DNA from: Candidatus Nomurabacteria bacterium CG_4_10_14_0_2_um_filter_30_12
GTDB taxonomy: Bacteria > Patescibacteriota > Minisyncoccia > Phycocordibacterales > UBA9973
Length of the DNA stretch: 27,602 nt
Assembly (NCBI GenBank): GCA_002792755.1
Contig: PFOY01000016.1
Location: forward strand, 1 to 27,602
Reading direction: 5' to 3'
A program made the position numbers and the translations under genes. Below are positions 7,312 to 14,332 of this stretch, piece by piece. Each line of letters opens with the position of its first letter. Positions within the stretch are counted from its first letter, which is position 1. Below the pieces are notes generated by a model. The model was not told the origin of the DNA, searched no databases, and saw nothing but the letters and a program-made list of their open reading frames with translations.

Positions 7312-7575
7312 ATGTTAACTACAAAGAAAAAGCAAACTGTTATAAAGAAAAATCAAGTTCATGAAAAGGACACAGGGTCTTCTGTAGTTCAGGTGGCTAT
7401 TTTGTCTACACAAATAGAAGAGTTAGCAAAGCATTTAAAGAAACATAAAAAAGATAATAATTCTCGTCGTGGACTCATTAAGATGGTTGCTGATAGACGT
7501 ATTCATTTAAAATATTTAGAACGAAAAAATAAGACTCAATATAATGTAGTAGTTAAGAAAATGAATCTCGCATAG
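7312..7575 (+). CDS. rpsO: 30S ribosomal protein S15
   Basis: An 87-residue S15, the usual length. It binds 16S rRNA in the central domain of the small subunit. The family signature is complete: HEKDTGSSVVQVAILSTQIE, then LAKHLKKHKKDNNSRRGLI, then VADRRIHLKYL. ATG at 7312 sits 6 nt after a -10, so translation from a leaderless message is predicted; there is no SD. In many bacteria rpsO is followed by pnp; here a NYN-domain gene lies between them. Confidence 0.97.
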   Translation: MLTTKKKQTVIKKNQVHEKDTGSSVVQVAILSTQIEELAKHLKKHKKDNNSRRGLIKMVADRRIHLKYLERKNKTQYNVVVKKMNLA

Positions 7576-7607
7576 TTTTTTAGTTTCTTTTGTTAGAAGA
7601 ATTAGCT

Positions 7608-7655
7608 CACCTCTTTACCCCTTTCTTTGATAAGGAGAGGGGTTGGGGAGAGGTG
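7608..7655. repeat. GC-rich intergenic palindrome carrying the -35 of the next gene
   Basis: Outer stem CACCTCT (7608-7614) / AGAGGTG (7649-7655), inner stem ACCCCT (7617-7622) / AGGGGT (7638-7643) continued by TTCTT/AAGGA. This resembles small palindromes of the CCCCT...AGGGG type scattered in many bacteria. It could end rpsO transcription only weakly, as no T run follows. Confidence 0.6.
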
Positions 7656-7671
7656 AATTATCTGATATACT
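7643..7671 (+). promoter_or_regulatory. leaderless promoter of the NYN gene
   Basis: TTGGGG (7643-7648, inside the palindrome), 17-nt spacer, TATACT (7666-7671), then 6 nt to ATG at 7678. Confidence 0.5.
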
Positions 7672-7677
7672 TAATTT

Positions 7678-8187
7678 ATGACAGTTATAAAAAATAAAGA
7701 ACAGAGGGTTGGAGTTTTTATTGATACACAAAATTTATATCATTCAGCTCGTAATTTATACAAAGCACGAGTTAATTTTGGTGCAGTTTTGAAAGAAGCA
7801 GTAGCTGGAAGGAAGCTCGTCCGTGCTGTAGCATACGTTATCACATCTGAAGCAGGAGATGAAAAGAATTTTTTTGAAGCACTTGGTAAGTTGGGAATTG
7901 AAACGAAGACGAAAGATTTACAAGTATATTATGGTGGTTTCAAAAAAGGTGATTGGGATGTAGGTTTGGCAGTTGATGCTATTAAATTTGCACCGAAGCT
8001 AGATGCTGTCGTATTAGTAGCTGGTGATGGGGATTATGTGCCTATGGTTGAATATATTCAGAGTATGGGAGTACAGGTAGAGGCAATTTCGTTTGGTAAA
8101 TCAACTTCTGGTAAACTTCGTGAAGCCGTTGATGATTTTATAGATCTTTCTTTGAATTCAAGGAAATATTTAATAGGTATGAAGTAG
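7678..8187 (+). CDS. NYN-domain (LabA-like) putative ribonuclease
   Basis: A 169-residue single NYN domain of the LabA-like PIN superfamily, predicted metal-dependent RNases. Acidic residues sit where the family has them: VGVFIDTQNLYHS (D16, with N19), KKGDWDVGLAVDA (D94, D100) and LVAGDGDYVPMVE (D117, D119). The end runs into LREAVDDFIDL. It lies between rpsO and pnp, so it may act on RNA beside PNPase, but it has its own promoter and may simply be a neighbour. The substrate is unknown. The start at ATG 7678 fits both the domain start and the -10 just upstream. Confidence 0.85.
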   Translation: MTVIKNKEQRVGVFIDTQNLYHSARNLYKARVNFGAVLKEAVAGRKLVRAVAYVITSEAGDEKNFFEALGKLGIETKTKDLQVYYGGFKKGDWDVGLAVDAIKFAPKLDAVVLVAGDGDYVPMVEYIQSMGVQVEAISFGKSTSGKLREAVDDFIDLSLNSRKYLIGMK

Positions 8188-8203
8188 TAATTATAAATTA
8201 ATC

Positions 8204-8299
8204 GGTTCGCGTTTAGACAGAAAGTAGTGTTCTCTATATTATATTGAGGAACAATACTGTAGTCTCAACACGAACCAAAACCTCAGATTTTTTTGAGGT
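8204..8299 (+). promoter_or_regulatory. structured leader of pnp
   Basis: GGTTCGcGTT (8204-8213) pairs with AACaCGAACC (8267-8276), enclosing an inner stem 8223-8232/8249-8258. A second hairpin ACCTCA (8280-8285) / TGAGGT (8294-8299) ends 9 nt before ATG. In E. coli the pnp leader is a processed hairpin used for autocontrol by PNPase; a similar use here is inference from position and structure. Confidence 0.6.
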
Positions 8300-8308
8300 A
8301 AAAATAAT

Positions 8309-10450
8309 ATGCAAAAAAAAGAGTATTCGGTAGAGATTGGTGGTAAAACAATGACCGCCATTTTCTCAGATTTAGCAGAGCAAGCTCATGGTTCAGTGAT
8401 TTTAAAATATGGTGAGACTATTGTGCTCGCTACTGCTTGTATGTCAAAGGACAAGCAAGAGGGTTTGGGTTTTTTTAATTTAACGGTAGATTATTTAGAA
8501 AAATTTTATGCTACTGGTAAGATTTTAGGGTCTAGATTTATGCACAGAGAAGGTAAGCCATCAGAAGATGCCGTGCTTGCTTGTAGGGTAATAGATAGGA
8601 CACTTCGTCCACTTTTTGATCAATCGATGCGTCATGCAGTACAAATAATAGTTACTGTGTTGTCGCTAGACCAAGAAGACCCTACTATTTTGGCTGTTAA
8701 TGCTGCCTCACTTGCACTTGCTGTATCTAATATTCCATGGGCGGGTCCTGTAGGAGCAGTACGTGTTGGTAAGTATGATAGCGACACCTTAGTAGTAAAT
8801 CCAATTCAGTCTTTAAGACAAGATGATTCTAAATATAAATTTGATTTAACTATTTGTGGAAAAGATGGAAATATAAATATGATAGAAGCTGCAGCTCATC
8901 AAACGAAAGAAGATGAATTAGAAGAAGCATTTAAGGTGGCAAGTCTTGAAATAACTAAATTAGAAAATTTTCAAAAGAAAATAGTTGCTGAAATAGGTAT
9001 ACTTAAAAGAGTGATAGAAAAAGAAAAGATAAGTAAGGAGTCAGTAAAGTTATTTAATGAAAATATTTTACCTAAAATGGAAGAAGCTTTGTTTTCTGGA
9101 GTAGGAAAAAAGAAGATAGATGAGCTTCATAATGTTTGGAATAAAATAGTAAAAGATAATTATCCTGATAGAAAAGATTTTGCTGTAGAAGACGACCTTT
9201 TTGATAATACAGAAAATAGCATGTTGCATACAAAAGCTATTGATGAAGATAAGCGTGCTGATGGAAGGAAAATGGATGAACTTCGCGGTCTTTATGCACA
9301 AGCTGGAGGACTTTCTTCTATATTACATGGTAGTGGAATATTTTATCGTGGTGGAACACACGTGCTTTCTGTGCTTACTTTAGGTGGCCCAGAGGAAAAA
9401 CTTTTAGTTGATGGAATGGAGCTGAAAGAAGAAAAAAGATTTATGCATCATTATAATTTTCCTCCATATTCAGGCGGTGAAGTAGGACGTGTAGGTAATA
9501 CTAATCGTAGAGAAGTCGGTCATGGAGCTCTTGCTGAAAAAGCTTTAGCTATGGTGTTGCCTTCTGTAGAAGAATTTCCTTATACAATGCGTATTGTTTC
9601 TGAATCAATGGCTTCAAATGGTTCTACTTCACAAGCTTCTATCTGTGCATCTATTCTTGCACTTATGGATGGAGGAGTACCTATCAAAGCACCAGTAGGT
9701 GGTATCGCTATGGGTCTCATGATGGAATCAATTACGAATGAACAATTACGAATTACAAATGAACCTAGATATAAGATACTGACAGACATTCAAGGACCAG
9801 AAGATCATCATGGAGATATGGATTTTAAGGTTGCTGGTACTAGAGATGGTGTCACAGCTATTCAGCTAGATGTAAAAGTGGAAGGAGTACCGATAAAAAT
9901 ATTAGGTGAAGCAATGAAACAAGCTAAAGTTGCGAGACTTACTATTTTAGATAGGATTGAAAAAGAAATTCCAAAACCTAGAGCAGAAATTTCTAAAAAT
10001 GCACCAAAGATTTTAATTATAAAAATCAAAATGGATCAGATAGGTATGGTAATAGGTGGTGGCGGAAAGACAATTAAAGATATAAAAGAAAGATCAGGAT
10101 CTGAAATAACTATTGAAGATGATGGTACTGTATATCTTACAGGTAAAGATGGTGCAGCTGAAATCGCAAAGAAAATAATAGAAGAAATGACACATGAATT
10201 TAATGTTGGTGAGATTTTAAAAGGAGAAGTTGTAAGAATTGCAGATTTTGGAGCTTTCGTGAGACTTAATTCTTTCACTGATGGTATGGTTCATATTTCT
10301 GAAATGGCACCATTTCGCGTAGAGCGAGTTAGTGATATTATAAAGGAAGGTATGATAGTACCTGTGAAGATTTTAAAAGTAGATAGAGAACAAGGTAAGA
10401 TAAGTTTATCTATCAAGGAAGCAGATAGCGGTTTTTTTAAGAAATCTTAA
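8309..10450 (+). CDS. pnp: polyribonucleotide nucleotidyltransferase (PNPase)
   Basis: A 713-residue PNPase that degrades RNA 3' to 5' by phosphorolysis. Two RNase PH domains are separated by a helical linker (about 210-300): the first with ATACMSKDKQEGLGFFNLTV, the second with GTHVLSVLTLGG, FMHHYNFPPYSGGEVG and HGDMDFKVAGTRDGVTAIQ. A KH domain starts near 575 (GMVIGGGGKTIKDI) and an S1 domain near 634 (GEVVRIADFGAFVRL). Between GIAMGLMM and YKILTDI the family is nearly continuous, but here about 14 residues (SITNEQLRITNEPR, from residue 473) are added by a short DNA repeat. The start follows the leader hairpins; no SD is seen. Both catalytic halves look intact. Confidence 0.96.
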   Translation: MQKKEYSVEIGGKTMTAIFSDLAEQAHGSVILKYGETIVLATACMSKDKQEGLGFFNLTVDYLEKFYATGKILGSRFMHREGKPSEDAVLACRVIDRTLRPLFDQSMRHAVQIIVTVLSLDQEDPTILAVNAASLALAVSNIPWAGPVGAVRVGKYDSDTLVVNPIQSLRQDDSKYKFDLTICGKDGNINMIEAAAHQTKEDELEEAFKVASLEITKLENFQKKIVAEIGILKRVIEKEKISKESVKLFNENILPKMEEALFSGVGKKKIDELHNVWNKIVKDNYPDRKDFAVEDDLFDNTENSMLHTKAIDEDKRADGRKMDELRGLYAQAGGLSSILHGSGIFYRGGTHVLSVLTLGGPEEKLLVDGMELKEEKRFMHHYNFPPYSGGEVGRVGNTNRREVGHGALAEKALAMVLPSVEEFPYTMRIVSESMASNGSTSQASICASILALMDGGVPIKAPVGGIAMGLMMESITNEQLRITNEPRYKILTDIQGPEDHHGDMDFKVAGTRDGVTAIQLDVKVEGVPIKILGEAMKQAKVARLTILDRIEKEIPKPRAEISKNAPKILIIKIKMDQIGMVIGGGGKTIKDIKERSGSEITIEDDGTVYLTGKDGAAEIAKKIIEEMTHEFNVGEILKGEVVRIADFGAFVRLNSFTDGMVHISEMAPFRVERVSDIIKEGMIVPVKILKVDREQGKISLSIKEADSGFFKKS
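9730..9763. repeat. short ATTACGAAT repeats inside pnp
   Basis: AATTACGAAT, GAAC, AATTACGAAT, TACAAATGAA in a row, giving an in-frame ITNEQLRITNE insertion. The repeat unit differs from the surrounding codons. Confidence 0.6.
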
Positions 10451-10471
10451 TCTTAGTAATGGTGTAGTATG

Positions 10472-10500
10472 TTGCTTTTAATTTGTACATTTTGTACAAT
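10472..10500 (+). promoter_or_regulatory. promoter and operator of the Phd/MazF-type operon
   Basis: TTGCTT (10472-10477), 17-nt spacer, TACAAT (10495-10500), 6 nt before ATG 10507. A 17-bp palindrome, TTGTACA ttt TGTACAA (10483-10499), covers the spacer and the -10. It is the natural autorepressor site for the antitoxin. Confidence 0.7.
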
Positions 10501-10506
10501 ATGATT

Positions 10507-10764
10507 ATGAATATAAAAACACTTTCTACAACAGAAGCGAGAGAAAGAATAAGTGATCTTATAAATATTGTAGTTACAAATCGCAAATCTATTGTCATTG
10601 GACGTAGGAATGTTCCAGAGGTTGTTTTAATTCCTTTTCCAGAATTTTGGAATGGGAGACTTTCAGAAATAACAAACATTAATACATATTCAAAAAGTTT
10701 TGATTTTTTAACGAATGAACCTGAAATTTATTCTATAAAAGATATAAAAAATAAATATGTATAA
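10507..10764 (+). CDS. Phd/YefM-like antitoxin
   Basis: An 85-residue antitoxin. The N-terminal half has the Phd/YefM fold pattern: MNIKTLSTTEARERISDLIN, then VTNRKSIVIGRRNVPEVVLIP. The C-terminal half (FPEFWNG onward) is the toxin-binding tail. The start at 10507 is chosen over an upstream TTG (10483) and ATG (10501), because it matches the family start and lies exactly one step after the -10. It overlaps the next gene by 8 nt, which ties their translation. It should neutralise the following toxin and repress the operon through the palindrome at 10483. Confidence 0.8.
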   Translation: MNIKTLSTTEARERISDLINIVVTNRKSIVIGRRNVPEVVLIPFPEFWNGRLSEITNINTYSKSFDFLTNEPEIYSIKDIKNKYV

Positions 10765-11098
10765 ATTTGGTGATATAGTTTTAACACCTTTTCCATTTAC
10801 TGATCTTTCTGGCAATAAAGTTCGTCCGGCTCTTATTCTTGGAATTCAAAATAAAGGAGGCGATATTACAGTTTGTTTTATTTCTTCCAGTTTTAAAAAT
10901 GGGGTTGATAAATTTGATGTTTTAATTGATGAAAAAGAAAAAGAGTTTAAAAAAACTGGGCTTAAATTAAAATCAATAATTAAAATTACAAAAATCGCTA
11001 CACTTGATAAAGTAGTGGTTCTTGGTAAAATTGGAGAGTTGAGTACTAAAAATATTCAGAAAGTAAAAAAGGTTTTAAAAACTTATTTTGTATTATAA
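10757..11098 (+). CDS. MazF/PemK-like endoribonuclease toxin
   Basis: A 113-residue toxin of the MazF/PemK fold, mRNA interferases that cleave specific sequences. Landmarks are MYKFGDIVLTPFPFTDLSGN, KVRPALILG and ITVCFISSSF, then a longer linker, and LKSIIKITKIATLDKVVV with the closing helix. The conserved GDIV and KxRPALI segments are intact. It overlaps the antitoxin gene by 8 nt and has no promoter of its own, so it depends on the operon. Confidence 0.85.
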   Translation: MYKFGDIVLTPFPFTDLSGNKVRPALILGIQNKGGDITVCFISSSFKNGVDKFDVLIDEKEKEFKKTGLKLKSIIKITKIATLDKVVVLGKIGELSTKNIQKVKKVLKTYFVL

Positions 11099-11116
11099 TA
11101 TAAGTAATTATGGATT

Positions 11117-11986
11117 ATGGAAGATAGTAAATTAAAAAATAAAAATGTAGAAACTTTTGCTGAAGATATGGTGAAAGCTATTGAAAATGACAGAGGTGGC
11201 TTAATAAAAAAGATAATTCATGAAGAGGAAGAACATGAAGCTCAGAAGAAAAATCTATCTCCAGAATCAGCAAAGAATAAGACTTTTTTGTTGATAGGTT
11301 TTTTGTTATTGTTTTTAGCTTCTATTCTTTTTATTTTTTTATTTTTTTTTAATAAAGAAATAAATACTGTTTCAGTTGCTCCATTATATAGTTCTATTAT
11401 TTTTACTGATCAAACTGATTTTTATGCAATAGATGGATTTACTGAAGATAAAATAGTGCAGACTATTTTTAATAGATCAAATAATACCAAAGTAAAAATT
11501 GGCGGAGTGAATGGTATATATCTTACAGAAAATAAAATGGTTGTAAGTTTTAATAAATTTATGACTTTTATAAAAGGAAGCTTGAACAAAGATCAGTCTA
11601 ATTTATTTAGTAATAATTTTTTAATTGGTATATTCAAAAGTGGAGCAAGTTCTGTCTCACCAAATATTGGTGATTTATTTATTTTATTAAAAATTAGATC
11701 TTTTACTGATATTTTCCCCGTAATGAAGGTTTGGGAAAATAAAATGTTATATGATTTTTATGGATTCTTTGGTGTAGATCTAACACCAGAAACTAATTAT
11801 TTATTTACAAAAGATTGGGAAGAAGGTATTGTCAGCAATAAAAATGCACGAATTCTTAAGGATAATGATGGGAAAATAATACTTATGTATGTATATCTTG
11901 ACGATAATTCTATTGTGATTACTGATTCAGAAAGTGCAGTAAATGAAGTAGTTTTACGCCTTAATTCTAGTAAGGTGAAGAAATAA
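11117..11986 (+). CDS. unknown membrane-anchored protein
   Basis: A 289-residue protein that I do not recognise. Residues 1-55 are charged and cytoplasmic-looking (EDMVKAIENDRGG, EEEEHEAQKK). Residues 56-79 form one strong membrane helix (TFLLIGFLLLFLASILFIFL). The rest is likely outside the membrane and mixed alpha/beta, with FTDQTDFYAIDGFTEDKIVQ, LFILLKIRSFTDIFPVM and IVITDSESAVNEVVLRL. Proteins of this layout are common in Parcubacteria. TATAAT at 11094-11099 is the probable -10, about 17 nt before ATG. It starts 18 nt after the toxin gene but probably has its own promoter. Confidence 0.75.
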   Translation: MEDSKLKNKNVETFAEDMVKAIENDRGGLIKKIIHEEEEHEAQKKNLSPESAKNKTFLLIGFLLLFLASILFIFLFFFNKEINTVSVAPLYSSIIFTDQTDFYAIDGFTEDKIVQTIFNRSNNTKVKIGGVNGIYLTENKMVVSFNKFMTFIKGSLNKDQSNLFSNNFLIGIFKSGASSVSPNIGDLFILLKIRSFTDIFPVMKVWENKMLYDFYGFFGVDLTPETNYLFTKDWEEGIVSNKNARILKDNDGKIILMYVYLDDNSIVITDSESAVNEVVLRLNSSKVKK

Positions 11987-12061
11987 AAAAATTTATAATA
12001 GTGTTATAATATTTAGTGTTTTTTTAGTTGCCTTTTTAATTGAAAGTGTTAGTATTTGTGT

Positions 12062-12418
12062 ATGTTAGATAAGAAAAAAATTAAAGAAAAGTTGGAAAAA
12101 GAAAGAGATATGCTTCTCGACCAAATTCGTGATATCGGAAAGTTAAATCCTGAGACAAATGAATGGGAAGCTATTCCAGAAGAGATAGATTCAAGAGAAT
12201 CAGACCAAAATGATATGGCTGATAGATTTGAAGATTTTGAAGCTAGAAGTACTATGATAAAAGTTTTAGAAACGAGACTAAATAATATCTTAGGTTCGCT
12301 TGATGGATTAAATAAAGTATCTTTTGGTAAATGTGAGGTATGTAAAAAAGATATTGAGGTAGCTCGCATGGAAGTTAACTCTGCTGCAAAAACATGCAAA
12401 AAACATTTGAATAGTTAA
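12062..12418 (+). CDS. TraR/DksA-family zinc-finger protein
   Basis: A 118-residue protein of the DksA/TraR family, which acts in the RNA polymerase secondary channel. An N-terminal coiled coil (KIKEKLEKERDMLLDQIRDIG) and acidic ESDQNDMADRFEDFE tip lead to a zinc knuckle, GKCEVCKKDIEVARMEVNSA and then AAKTCKKH. The spacing is that of DksA (Cx2C, 17 residues, Cx2), but the fourth ligand is histidine. The start is ATG 12062 rather than TTG 12056. TATAAT at 12005-12010 gives a leader of about 45 nt. A single-locus origin of ppGpp-like control cannot be judged from here. It is followed by comM. Confidence 0.85.
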   Translation: MLDKKKIKEKLEKERDMLLDQIRDIGKLNPETNEWEAIPEEIDSRESDQNDMADRFEDFEARSTMIKVLETRLNNILGSLDGLNKVSFGKCEVCKKDIEVARMEVNSAAKTCKKHLNS

Positions 12419-12435
12419 TTGGATTTAACCAGTAG

Positions 12436-12496
12436 AAGTTGTTAGATTTAAAGAATTTTAATGGAGGCTTAGAAATTCTTTGAAAGCTAACAACTT
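12436..12496 (+). promoter_or_regulatory. double-stem hairpin before comM
   Basis: Outer stem AAGTTGTTAG (12436-12445) / CTAACAACTT (12487-12496), inner stem AAAGAATTT (12450-12458) / AAATTCTTT (12473-12481). It ends 16 nt before ATG and no T run follows. It could be a leader structure or part of the end of the previous gene. Confidence 0.65.
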
Positions 12497-12512
12497 TTAA
12501 TTTAAAATTATT

Positions 12513-14066
12513 ATGAGTTTTGCAAAAGTTTATTCAGCACAAGTAAATCTCCTTCTAGGGCAGATCGTAACGATTGAGGTTGATTTGTCGAAAGGTATGC
12601 ATACTTTTAATGTGGTAGGGCTTCCTGATAAAGCCGTGGATGAGTCGAAAGATAGAGTCAGCGGGGCTATAAAGAATTCTGGATTTAAATCTCCAAAAGC
12701 AAAAAATCAAAAAATAATAGTTTCACTCTCACCAGCCGATTTAAAGAAAGAAGGGCCGTTTTTTGATCTTGCTATTGCTCTCGCATATATGCTCGCATCT
12801 AGTTATGTAAAATTTGACCCTGAGAAGAAGATTTTCCTTGGAGAGTTAGGGCTCGATGGAACCTTGAGACGCATCAGAGGTGCACTTCCTCTTGTAATGG
12901 AAGCTAAACGTGCTGGATATGAAGAAATTTATTTACCAAAAGAAAATGCTGTTGAGGCAGCACTTGTAGAAGGTATAAAAATATTTGGGGCTAGTAGTTT
13001 AAAAGAAGTGGTTGATCATATTGATATAATATCTTCAAAAATTAATGGAAAAGTAAATAAAAAAATATCAGTACAACGTAAAACAGAAATAAATTATAAG
13101 AAAGAAAATAAAGGTTTAGATTTTTCTGATGTGAAAGGTCAAGAAGGTGCTAAAAGAGGACTCGAAATAGCAGCTGCTGGTGGACACAATATTGCTATGT
13201 ATGGTCCTCCTGGCACAGGTAAAACGATGCTTGCTCGAGCCTTTTCAGGATTATTACCAGATTTAGTGCTTGATGAAGTGTTGGAAATTACTGGGATACA
13301 TTCTGTGGCTGGAGCTTCACAAGGCGAATTGATTTCATCTCCACCATTCCGCTCGCCTCATCATACTTCTTCTTATGTATCTATAATAGGTGGAGGGACT
13401 TATCCAAAACCAGGAGAAGTGACACTTGCCCATAGAGGTGTTTTGTTTTTAGATGAATTTCCAGAATTTGAAAAAAGGGTGATTGAATCTTTAAGACAAC
13501 CATTAGAAGATAACATTGTTTCTATTTCTCGCGCGAAAGGCACAGCTACATTTCCTTCAAATTTTATTTTAGTTGCAGCTATGAATCCTTGTCCTTGTGG
13601 GAATGCAGGAAATAAACAGAAAGCTTGTATCTGTAGACCTTTTGATTTGGATAGATATAAAAGAAAATTATCAGGTCCTATTATGGATCGTATTGATTTA
13701 TGGGTTTCAGTTGGGAATGTTGATTATAAAAAATTAGGAGAAATAGGAGATGGAGAAAAAAGTGAATGGATAAAAAAGAGAGTGATGAATGCTCGTGAAA
13801 TTCAGAAAAAAAGATTTGTTAAATATGACAGAAAAATAACTACTAATAGTGAAATGAATGTGAAAGATTTAGCAAACATAGTTAAGCTTAATGATGATGT
13901 GAGGAATTTGTTAGATGATAGTGCTGAACGTTTGGCATTATCTGCAAGGGCGTATCATAGAGTAATAAAAATAGCCCGCACAATAGCGGACCTTGAGAAT
14001 TCAGAAGAAGTAAATTCAAATCATATTTTAGAGGCTATACAATATAGACCAAAAGTTAATTCGTAG
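12513..14066 (+). CDS. comM: ComM/YifB-family AAA+ ATPase (Mg-chelatase-like)
   Basis: A 517-residue ComM/YifB protein, a hexameric helicase that helps branch migration during natural transformation. The N-terminal Lon-C-like domain spans residues 1-170 (VDLSKGMHTFNVVGLPDKAV). The AAA+ part has Walker A GPPGTGKT, the family insert SPPFRSPHHTSS, Walker B GVLFLDEFPEF, and a cysteine cluster NPCPCGN...ACICRP. The C-terminal lid has RAYHRVIKIARTIADLE. Length and order are standard. Uptake of foreign DNA is a plausible source of nucleotides for CPR cells, but that is inference. It has a strong hairpin before the start and a very long hairpin after the stop. Confidence 0.95.
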   Translation: MSFAKVYSAQVNLLLGQIVTIEVDLSKGMHTFNVVGLPDKAVDESKDRVSGAIKNSGFKSPKAKNQKIIVSLSPADLKKEGPFFDLAIALAYMLASSYVKFDPEKKIFLGELGLDGTLRRIRGALPLVMEAKRAGYEEIYLPKENAVEAALVEGIKIFGASSLKEVVDHIDIISSKINGKVNKKISVQRKTEINYKKENKGLDFSDVKGQEGAKRGLEIAAAGGHNIAMYGPPGTGKTMLARAFSGLLPDLVLDEVLEITGIHSVAGASQGELISSPPFRSPHHTSSYVSIIGGGTYPKPGEVTLAHRGVLFLDEFPEFEKRVIESLRQPLEDNIVSISRAKGTATFPSNFILVAAMNPCPCGNAGNKQKACICRPFDLDRYKRKLSGPIMDRIDLWVSVGNVDYKKLGEIGDGEKSEWIKKRVMNAREIQKKRFVKYDRKITTNSEMNVKDLANIVKLNDDVRNLLDDSAERLALSARAYHRVIKIARTIADLENSEEVNSNHILEAIQYRPKVNS

Positions 14067-14071
14067 TTATT

Positions 14072-14202
14072 TCCCACACCTATAATATTGTTACTCTGCT
14101 TTTTAAAAAGAGGAATAAAGTAATCTATTTTACTATTTATAAAATAATTTTTCTTCTATCTTGTTTGGCAGAATAAAAAGAGACAGTATTATAGGTGTGG
14201 GA
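14072..14202. repeat. long nested hairpin D after comM
   Basis: Arms TCCCACACCTATAATA (14072-14087) and TATTATAGGTGTGGGA (14187-14202) pair perfectly; the stem goes on inward with gaps (CTCT/AGAG, TTTTTA/TAAAAA). It begins 6 nt after the comM stop. The total span is 131 nt, far longer than an ordinary terminator, and no T run follows on the plus strand. Confidence 0.7.
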
Positions 14203-14203
14203 G

Positions 14204-14212
14204 TTATCCACA
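14204..14212 (+). promoter_or_regulatory. single perfect DnaA box
   Basis: TTATCCACA, the consensus DnaA 9-mer, 10 nt upstream of the lexA-operon -35. No cluster of boxes is seen nearby, so this is not an origin; it may regulate or be chance. Confidence 0.4.
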
Positions 14213-14221
14213 GTTATATTA

Positions 14222-14250
14222 TTGACAGTGAACGCTCGTTCACTTATACT
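14222..14250 (+). promoter_or_regulatory. SOS promoter with LexA box in the spacer
   Basis: TTGACA (14222-14227), 17-nt spacer, TATACT (14245-14250). The spacer is almost entirely the palindrome GTGAACGCTCGTTCAC (14228-14243), a GAAC-N4-GTTC site like the LexA box of Bacillus and relatives. Bound LexA would block both promoter elements. Confidence 0.82.
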
Positions 14251-14280
14251 ATTTACATTAGTAATTAAGTGGCTGTTCGG

Positions 14281-14323
14281 TCTAAGTTCTAGCTAATGCC
14301 TAGAGCCTAGTCTCCTAAAGCCT
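14281..14323 (+). repeat. CCTAAAGCC-family leader before the small SOS gene
   Basis: CTAAGTTCTAGCTAATGCC followed by TAGAGCCTAGTCTCCTAAAG and CC, a run of CTAG/CCTA units able to fold back. It ends 9 nt before ATG. Close relatives precede HU and nusA. Confidence 0.55.
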
Positions 14324-14332
14324 ATTAATAAC

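Noticed and set aside
10483..10506. TTG or upstream ATG start for the Phd-like antitoxin
   Set aside because: These codons lie within the operator and -10 box, upstream of the predicted transcription start.
14204..14212. Replication origin
   Set aside because: Only one DnaA box, no cluster, no dnaA or dnaN, and no AT-rich unwinding array tied to it.
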